In this document: positions 57,091 to 64,000 of the stretch, in pieces
Numbering within the stretch: position 1 is the stretch's first letter
Layout of the letters: every line of letters starts with the position of its first letter
Position numbers and translations under genes: made by a program
The notes under the pieces: model-generated
Told to the model about the DNA's origin: nothing
What the model saw: only the letters and a program-made list of their open reading frames with translations
Database searches by the model: none
Assembly (NCBI GenBank): GCA_963576475.1
Contig: OY754982.1
Location: forward strand, 9,501,780-9,565,779
From: Molanna angustata
Lineage: Eukaryota > Arthropoda > Insecta > Trichoptera > Molannidae
Direction: 5' to 3'
Length of the DNA stretch: 64,000 nucleotides

Positions 57091-57639
57091 AAAATCCACT
57101 ATAACCATACAAAAAAATTACAACAATACGACAGTGAAACATAGAACAAAAAAAAAATTTAAAAATTGACAATTTAGTATAACATGTTGGCACTGACAAA
57201 ATGAATACAATCTATCAGTACCAACATTTGTATGTAGATTTAGTAGAAGACAAACTTTGTGAATGAAAAAGTGATTTTTTTCGATAATCAAGAGGATATT
57301 GAAGGCTAAATTGTATATTTTCCCCAGAACTCTCAAAAGATACGTCTTTGAAATAAAGATCACAGTGTTTTCACATCTTTATTCTATTGCGCGAGCTTTG
57401 TGAAATTCGGATTTGTTTATTTATTTGTTTATTTATTCTGATTTGTTGTATTTGTTACTTGTAAAATTACTTTTAATAAAACCCTTTTTTATTTTTTTAT
57501 TGTATGTACCTAAAAAAACTACACGGCCCAATGAAGTAGATTTTTACTTCAATCGAAAGAGAATATGAAAATCTACCAGCTGAGTATTTAACTATTTTAA
57601 TATTTTATTAACTATTGATGCTATTCGAGTCATGTTATT
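57091..57639. other. AT-rich sequence, nothing recognised
   Basis: No recognisable content. Short TTTA repeats at 57410-57436. Confidence 0.4.
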
Positions 57640-57890
57640 TGCTTTCGAGTGTCCCGCAAGAGCCGGGTTATCGAAAATACAACAAGCAACAATAACATCT
57701 CACATATTTCAGCAATGAGGTTCACCACCCATTCTGAATGTAGTGCCTTTTTTGGTGAAACGAGACTGGTGTGTGGGTATACATAGATGTGTTGTTCTCC
57801 CTTTTATACTGCACATCCGCACACCTTTCGCTGGTTACCCCACATTGTAGGATATACCGTGATGGTATGAATGAATGAATTCATGCAATT
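57640..57890 (-). repeat. Dispersed repeat V, copy 2
   Basis: Inverted relative to 44833-45110, ending in ATGAATGAATGAATT at 57868-57882. Confidence 0.65.
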
Positions 57891-58482
57891 TAATAAAACT
57901 TTTTCTTCACGAAAAAAAATGTGTATCACACATTTGGTGATATGCAATATTTTTCGTAATACATATATTAGAAGGTAATTTAGTGTGCATATTTGTGTAC
58001 ATCCGTATGCTCAAGGCATACAAGGGCTTTAATGAAATAAATAAACACGTTGCGTAATCATATTCTGAATAAATCTCATTCCGGTATTAAATCATTCGAC
58101 CGGAGTAACATCAATTTTGAGATCGACTTCAGCGCACTTTATTTTGTTTGGGTTGAGTTCGTTTGGAGGCAATTTTAATATGCATCGATCGCTCCGAGGT
58201 GAATTAAAACTTACTGCCTAATTGAAATTGCGATTATTTTATGCAAATCCATGTTGTATGATATTCGGCCCTCATAAATATTAGCTCCGAGCGAGATACT
58301 GTGTAGTAATCGATGTTAATAAGAAAACACTTTTTTTTATACCCGTGAGAATGATATACATATGTATATGACAAGGAATCTGTCTCGATTTTAACGCGCT
58401 TCGTTGAAACGGTGAATCCAATATAACGACATTAAAACAATTAGGTATCATTTTTGCTTATGTACTTGATGATTATCCAAAT
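57891..58482. other. No gene recognised
   Basis: 58000-58050 has a LINE-like AGGGCTTTAATGAAATAAATAAA end; otherwise nothing. Confidence 0.35.
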
Positions 58483-58670
58483 ATTTTTTTTTTTTTTTAA
58501 ATAAAAAAATGAATATGTCCTTGTTAAACAAGTACATATACATCTTCCTACGTTCCCTAAACTAAGCATAAATGCTTGTCCTATAGGTGAACGAGATCGG
58601 TCGAGGCAGGATTCGAACTCGCGACCACTGGATTACTAACCCAGCGCGCTAACCGCTCTGCCATCCACCC
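58483..58670 (-). mobile_element. SINE-2, copy 2
   Basis: Minus strand: GATGGCAGAGCGGTTAGCGC (A box), CTGGGTTAGTAATCCAG (anticodon arm), GCGAGTTCGAATCCTGCC (B box), body, and an A-rich tail (T-run at 58483-58498 on the plus strand). Very similar to the copy 180 bp downstream. Confidence 0.85.
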
Positions 58671-58734
58671 ATCCTTTTCTTTCATCCATTTGGTAAAAAA
58701 TAATTAGCTCTATGTGTGACTTTTACAATTCACT

Positions 58735-59665
58735 ACCCCAAGAGGATATAGTGGGTATCATGCTGAGATTGTATTTTGAATGTTTCATCTCAATGTATAT
58801 GTGTGTATGTGTGCTGTGTCATATATGTGCTATGTTCTATGTACGGCGGTTTTTTTTTCTTTTTTTTTTAAATTGAATATGTCCTTGTTAAACAGGTACA
58901 TATACATCTTCCTATATTCCCTAAATTAAACATAAATGCTTGTGCTATAGGTGAACGAAATCGGTCGAGGCAGGATTCGAACTCGCGACCACTGGATTAC
59001 TAACCCAGCGCGCTTACCGCTCTGCCATCGACCTATTATGGATTAAAAATAGATGCTTTTCAAATTTTGTAAATTTGTATATCTATTACTCGCTTAGATC
59101 CCATAAGATTTGGAAGGATATCTGATCAGTGCTTCTCATTTTTTAACTGCTAAATATTTCAATGTGATCGAAGCTTAGAATACTAAAATTTGATATTTTT
59201 ATTTTCAAATGGCTAAAAGAGCACATCGCTTCAAATTGCCAACAGAGAAAATTGCTGGCATCGGATGATTATTAATTTTTCATTATATTTAAATCATAAA
59301 TAATTTATTTAATATAGTCATTTCATAAAAATGCTGAAAATTTTCTACACAGAATTTGAATGTTTTGTGGACTAATTATTGTTTTTATTACCGAACAATT
59401 TTTATTTATTTATTTGCTATGGGGTTTCGTCAAAATCGTCTATTGTATAATAAAATAGACTGAGTAAATAAATCTATGATTCAAAAGAAAACGATGTTGT
59501 ACTTAAGAAATAAATATAGAATAAACGTTATGGATATATTGTTAAAAAAATTTCATGTAATTGATTTAGATTTAATATGTATTTTGAGAAGGTTTTAAAA
59601 AAAAATATTTCCACTAAGTACAGTACAAGTATGTTGACGAGACGATGAATGGATGTCAATATAGA
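58735..59665 (-). repeat. Dispersed repeat T, copy 2, split by SINE-2
   Basis: Inverted relative to 47733-48540. The piece 58735-58849 and the piece 59034-59665 are separated by a SINE-2 (58850-59033) absent from copy 1. Confidence 0.7.
58850..59033 (-). mobile_element. SINE-2, copy 3, nested in repeat T
   Basis: Same structure as copy 2 with only a few differences visible (for example GTGCTATAGGTGAACGAAAT against GTCCTATAGGTGAACGAGAT). Its position inside T dates it as younger than that T copy. Confidence 0.85.
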
Positions 59666-60339
59666 ATCTGTGGTGTACTGACAATATCTTAGAATTCGTA
59701 TAATTGAGGTAATGAAGGATCCCTGATGTATTTCCATTAAGAGTGATCGAATCGTGTAGTTTAAAATTCACATACTTCAAAAATTAACAAATATAACGGG
59801 ACACAGTGGTATCAATGTTCAAAAGTATAGAATAAAGAGAAAACAAAATTTTAATTTATTATTAAATTTACCAAAGTAATACATTGCGTCTTCTGAATCG
59901 ACACATGTTTGAGAAATTAAATATTTTAAGGCAGGATAAGGTATGCATAATGAATTACTATTAAAATATCCGATTCATTATTTCAAAAGTTCAAAATGTT
60001 AATGACAAGATCATAAGTTCAAAATGTTGATGACAAGATTTAGAATATTAATGAATTATGACCCAAAATGTATGCACAAACAAATGACCAAAGACGTGTT
60101 TATTGCCATAAGGCTCTTTCAACCAACACAAGCAAATTACAACCTCAATTAAATCAGGTATCAGTAGGAATCCATTCGTACCCAGAAAAGTACGATAGGA
60201 AGAAGGAATGTCGTTGAAAATAAGAGTTTTAAACTTCAAATAGCAAGGGTTGTGTTTTAAGTGAATTAAAATAAACAGGCCGTGATGATCTTGTTCTAAT
60301 TCCTTTTCATGGTCACAATCTTAGGATAGACAAAAGTTG
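59666..60339. other. No gene recognised
   Basis: Contains a short tandem (AAGTTCAAAATGTT.ATGACAAGAT twice, 59984-60038) and low-complexity frames. Confidence 0.35.
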
Positions 60340-60620
60340 TTGATGTCATGGATCGAGTTGCAAAACTTAAATGGCAATGGGCAGGTCATGTTGCCAGACA
60401 GGGTACGGACAGATGGGCACCCAGAATTCTAAATTGAAGACCATGGGATATGAAAAGGGGAATAGGCCGGCCCCAGAAAAGGTGGGCCGATGATATTGTC
60501 CCTGTCGCTGGAAGCAGATGGGTTCAAAAAGCCCAAAAAATGACTAGTGGAAGCTTTTAGAAGAGGCCTACATCCAGCAGTGGAGAGATGGCTGAGAAAG
60601 AAGAAGAAGAAAAAGAATCT
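60340..60620 (+). pseudogene. RTE-like LINE 3' end
   Basis: Plus strand: VAKLKWQWAGHVARQGTDRW, APRILN, a stop, RPWDMKRGIGRPQKRWADDI, AGSRWVQKAQK, then EAYIQQWRDG-like sequence with a break, and an AAGAAGAAGAA tail (60596-60612). This is the canonical C-terminus of insect RTE-type elements and the best-preserved example in the window. At least one stop and one frameshift. Confidence 0.75.
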
Positions 60621-60639
60621 TAGGATTCGTTTGCATAAA

Positions 60640-61012
60640 GTACCTACTCCATCTCTCCACATATCTCTGTTGTGCGCCAGCCTCTTCATTTCTTGGTAGT
60701 TGCTACAGTGCACATCACCTGATCACCTGGTCCATATAACTGTCTCTAGGTCGACCTTTATAGTTCCTGCCTTCCGTCATTCCTTCAGCGATAGTAACAA
60801 GCAGACCCAGATGCCTGATGTTATGGCCTATCCATTTGGATCGTTGTTGGACGACCCACTTTAGGAGTTGTCTCGTTTCTTCGAATCTGCTCAATACCAC
60901 GTCGTTTGGAACGTGGTCTGATCAATGGATCCTAGCCATGCATATTATTTCGAAGGCAGTCAGACGTCCAGATTATCTCCTGCTCATAGTCCAAGTTTCG
61001 TTACCATACGAG
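60640..61012 (-). pseudogene. LINE C-terminal remnant, opposite strand
   Basis: Minus strand: YGNETWTMSRR, SGRLTAFEIICMARIH, VVLSRFEETRQLLKWVVQQR, SKWIGHNIRHLGLLVTIAEG, MTEGRNYKGRPRDSYMDQVI. 'GH.IRH.GLL..I.EG...G...RGRPR..Y..QI' is a well-known LINE ORF2 end. Stops at two positions. It abuts the RTE end at 60340-60620 tail to tail. Confidence 0.75.
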
Positions 61013-61311
61013 TTTTTAACAAATTTTTTAATTATCAAGCTGAAGGCAACTCTTGCCTGTTGAACTCTAGTTATTATTTCTCATCTTCAGATATTCTGTT
61101 TAATACAAATTATTTAACTACCACACTCAGCATGCTTTTGTGTGCCGTGCTTGCAATGCTTTTTTTAATTCACTTGACATTTCAGCGAGCTCTCTCAGTG
61201 GGTTTAGGACAGCTGTCACCTCCTATCTTTTCTAGTACTTTGATTTAATCAGTTGTCTCATTTTAGTGATTTTTTTATGTACTAGTTAATTAATTCTGTA
61301 TTATTATTGTC

Positions 61312-61539
61312 GGCCTTCGTGGCTCAGTTGGTTAGATATCTGACTGCTGAGCCAAAGGTCCCGGGTTCGATTCCCGGTGGAGACACAGTTTTTAATTGTG
61401 TTTTCAGTCTGGATCTGTGAGACGATTAATATCGTAAGTCTCCAGAATGTGGCAACTTGTTATTGGGTGCGTGTTAAATAATATTTGACATAGTACCTGT
61501 TAGTTGCCCGAGAAACAATATTAAATAAATAAATAAATA
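61312..61539 (+). mobile_element. SINE-1, reference full-length copy
   Basis: 228 bp: GGCCTTCGTGGCTCAGTTGG with A box, GGTCCCGGGTTCGATTCCCG with B box, body GACACAGTTTTTAATTGTGT to CTTGTTATTGGGTGCGTG, 3' end AGTACCTGTTAGTTGCCCGA and (TAAA)n tail. Both RNA polymerase III boxes are intact, so it may still be transcribable. ATTATT occurs on both flanks as a possible short target duplication. Confidence 0.9.
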
Positions 61540-62529
61540 TTATTTGTATTTTTTATAATCAATGTTTATTATCCTATTCAATAATTCATAGAGTCCACTA
61601 ATAAAGCAATGAAACATTTTCTGTTTTATAAATTTTGTAGACTTGATAACTCTTTATCAACGAATACATAAATTTCTAAGTGTCGTCAAAAATATATTTG
61701 AATATTTTTGAGTTTCTCATAAGATTTTGTTAATTGTTCGGAGAAGGCCCGATGCTATTAAAGTACTCGCTGATGCCGTATAATCGGCACATCCGCTTGA
61801 TTCTCGTGCAATTATGAAAAGGACAAGCATGTTAATTGATGTCGACCGTTATTTTTAAACGAATTGAGCTATTATTTTGCCATGTCGAAAACATGAAACA
61901 TATATTTGATAATATATTTTTGTTTTAAATGCAAAATGTAAATATTGACATACGGTTGTCAAATGCACACAAATCGAGATTCACTCGAATCCATAGTATT
62001 TTATATCATCAGCAATATGCAGTTTTAAATAAAGTACAATTGATTCATCAACACGTTGAATGCTATGGACAGACAGAAAGTAAATGTTTTGCAAATGACA
62101 GAATTATTGTACCCAATTGAAAATGTAATTGAAAAATGTTTCCGTCAAAATCAAATTAATACATTTGCACATAAATTCATTTGAAATAAAATGTGAATCC
62201 CATATTGCTACTATTTTTTCGTAGGTAAATTTAGTACGTATCACATAGGTACAATGATTTTTTCAATATCTTCACTTATGGTATGATTGTCATATTGCAC
62301 CATTGGAAATTGTGCAAAAAATGATAGTAAAAAATGTACAACAAACCTCTCAGATATCCAACTAAACACGTAAAAAATGTAATTATTTCATAGTCATATC
62401 CTAAAACTTTAAAACTTGTAACAAAAGTTTATTGTTAGTTTAGTTAAAATATCCTTCCTTTTCTACATAAGTAAATTTATTTTGTTCAATTTTTTGGGTT
62501 TTACACATACTTTTGTTAATTTGTTTATC
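61540..62529. other. AT-rich sequence, nothing recognised
   Basis: No frames above chance (63 codons at 61929-62120, no domain). Confidence 0.4.
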
Positions 62530-62532
62530 CTA

Positions 62533-62991
62533 GGGTGCTTTCAGAATGAACGTCGAGTGCATTTAGAGACGCTAAGCCGTTCAGAATATCCTGAAATAGA
62601 CGCTCTAAAGGTCGAGTGTACCCTCTAAACATTCTCTGTAAAATCGTACAGTACAGGTACAGTATCTGTTGACTTCTATTTTATCTGTGGTAAGATTACT
62701 TCTGTTTTAAATGTGGTGTCTGTTATACATTCACAACGAGGTTAATTGAAGAAAAATATCATTCAAAAGTTTCCAATAAAAGGTCAGAGAGCATTATTTA
62801 CTTCACTGCCCATTTGTTGTCTTTCAAAAAAAATGTAATCTGAAACGACACTTTAATCATAAACGACATTTAATCATAAATGACATTTAATCATAAATGA
62901 TATTTAAAACGCCTGGCTGCGTTCAGATTGAAAGTTGCATTATCTGCAACTTCAGGTACATCCGACTCTCGACGTCGATCTGAACGCAGCT
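62533..62991. mobile_element. Non-autonomous TIR element (family E), Harbinger-like
   Basis: 459 bp with inverted ends GGGTGCTTTCAGAATGAACG / complement of CGTCGATCTGAACGCAGCT, flanked by CTA (62530-62532, 62992-62994). A second internal copy of the end motif (GGCTGCGTTCAGATTGA, 62924-62940) forms a small hairpin with the right end. 3-bp duplication suggests PIF/Harbinger. A tandem AAACGACATTTAATCAT-type repeat lies at 62850-62905. Confidence 0.6.
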
Positions 62992-62994
62992 CTA

Positions 62995-63962
62995 TAGATC
63001 TTGTTAACTAATTTTTGTTTTAAAATTTAACTTTTTTTATCTAGTTAAATTTATTATTTTTAACAAGTTAAATTTACTATTTGACTAAACTTAGCCAATG
63101 CTGAAATTCTGCCCTGAGCAGGGGCGTCCCAAGAACCTTCGGACTAGGTAAACCCTGAAAGAAAATTGGAAAATGTCAAAAAAATTTTTGCATCGTTGTT
63201 CATTTGAATGACCATGAAAATATTTTAAAATCTCATGCCAAAATAATATTTACATTTATAAATATTAAATAAGCATCGTATATACATACAGTTCAATTAT
63301 TAATATTGTAGTATGGTTTCAAAATATTAGGATTTGAATTTCTTAAAATATTAATAGGCAATCTAAGATTCTCGGCTTCTATAAGCAATTCCGCTACTGG
63401 CCCTGAAATATTTATTTTCTTAAATATAACCTTTTAAAGTTTATGACTCATGATAGTATGTAGGTGGCGGTAGAGATAAAATAATCTCACCACTCACACC
63501 TTCACGATATGAATACGAGTATTACGAATTAAAAAAAATCGACTCTTTTTTACTGGCTTCTTTTTTAATGACCGATATTTGAAAAGCTGTTATTATTTTT
63601 CAATCTCAATTGTTTTAAAAAAATAACAATTGATATTCGTCCGTGTTTGCAATGTTCAATGCTATAAATGATGAGTGATCATTACCTCGACATAATTGGA
63701 ATTCGTTAATTGTCGACCATTAGTGACAACGTTAAAAATATACCAACATTTTCATTTACCTACCTATGTAGGTATTAATATTATTATTATTATTCATCGC
63801 TCTTGTGAATTGAAGCTTGTAATTAAAAATAAATAATCCCAATTTTTTTCACTCCATTTCACAATCAAGGGTTTGTTTTTTTACTCTTAATTACAATTTT
63901 CAGAGAATTGTATTTTTACATAAATTCTTAACATACTGCGCTAATTGTGAGTAGTTGTTTTG
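62995..63962. other. AT-rich sequence, nothing recognised
   Basis: No recognisable gene or repeat end. Confidence 0.4.
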
Positions 63963-64000
63963 TGTCATTCATTCATTCATACTATCACCGCATACCCCAC
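63963..64000 (+). repeat. Repeat V, copy 3, cut by window end
   Basis: TCATTCATTCATTCATACTA, then ATCACCGCATACCCCAC matches the first part of V (CATACCATCACGATATATGC and the complement of copy 2). Confidence 0.55.

Noticed and set aside
61312..61385. tRNA gene at the head of SINE-1
   Set aside because: A and B boxes are intact, but the same head recurs with the same non-tRNA body and tail at several positions, which defines a SINE.

Overview
This window looks like a gene-free, repeat-dominated stretch of an AT-rich arthropod genome, most likely an insect. The evidence is indirect: strong AT bias, many degraded non-LTR retrotransposons of Jockey/CR1-like and RTE-like type ending in short (TAAA)n or poly(A) tails, two tRNA-derived SINE families, and many short hairpin-like MITEs. 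The insect order cannot be fixed from the sequence. I found no convincing host protein-coding gene, rRNA or functional tRNA. Nearly every reading frame over 150 residues is reverse transcriptase, and nearly all shorter frames lie in repeats or look like chance.

Layout. 1-11 kb: repeat X with a fold-back element inserted in it and a hAT-like MITE inserted in that; LINE 3' ends (3.6-6.8 kb); three SINE-1 copies. 11.4-14.1 kb: a 5'-truncated but still open LINE (LINE-A, about 679 codons) inserted into a SINE-1. 15-26 kb: a SINE-2, a small palindromic MITE, two large (TAAA)n microsatellites, several decayed LINE 3' ends and a long palindromic element (Y). 27-28 kb: a PIF/Harbinger-like non-autonomous element flanked by degenerate inverted arrays. 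28-44 kb: many copies of one hairpin-forming repeat (family Z), a Stowaway-like hairpin, two Harbinger-like MITEs, a TIR element, a 63-bp satellite and the second X copy. 44-50 kb: repeats V, U, Y, T, W and a SINE-1. 51.1-56.4 kb: LINE-C inserted into LINE-B, giving an in-frame chimeric 852-codon frame. 56.7-64 kb: LINE ends, two SINE-2 copies, repeats T and V, a full SINE-1 and another TIR element.

The elements do not form a pathway. What links them is their history: non-LTR reverse transcriptases (LINE-A/B/C) are the plausible mobilisers of SINE-1, SINE-2 and perhaps family Z. The most interesting item is family Z: a repeat whose two halves are inverted copies, yet which ends in an A-rich tail, is 5'-truncated in some copies, and in three places is flanked by exact 10-12 bp direct repeats. 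That combination suggests retroposition of a hairpin RNA rather than a cut-and-paste MITE.
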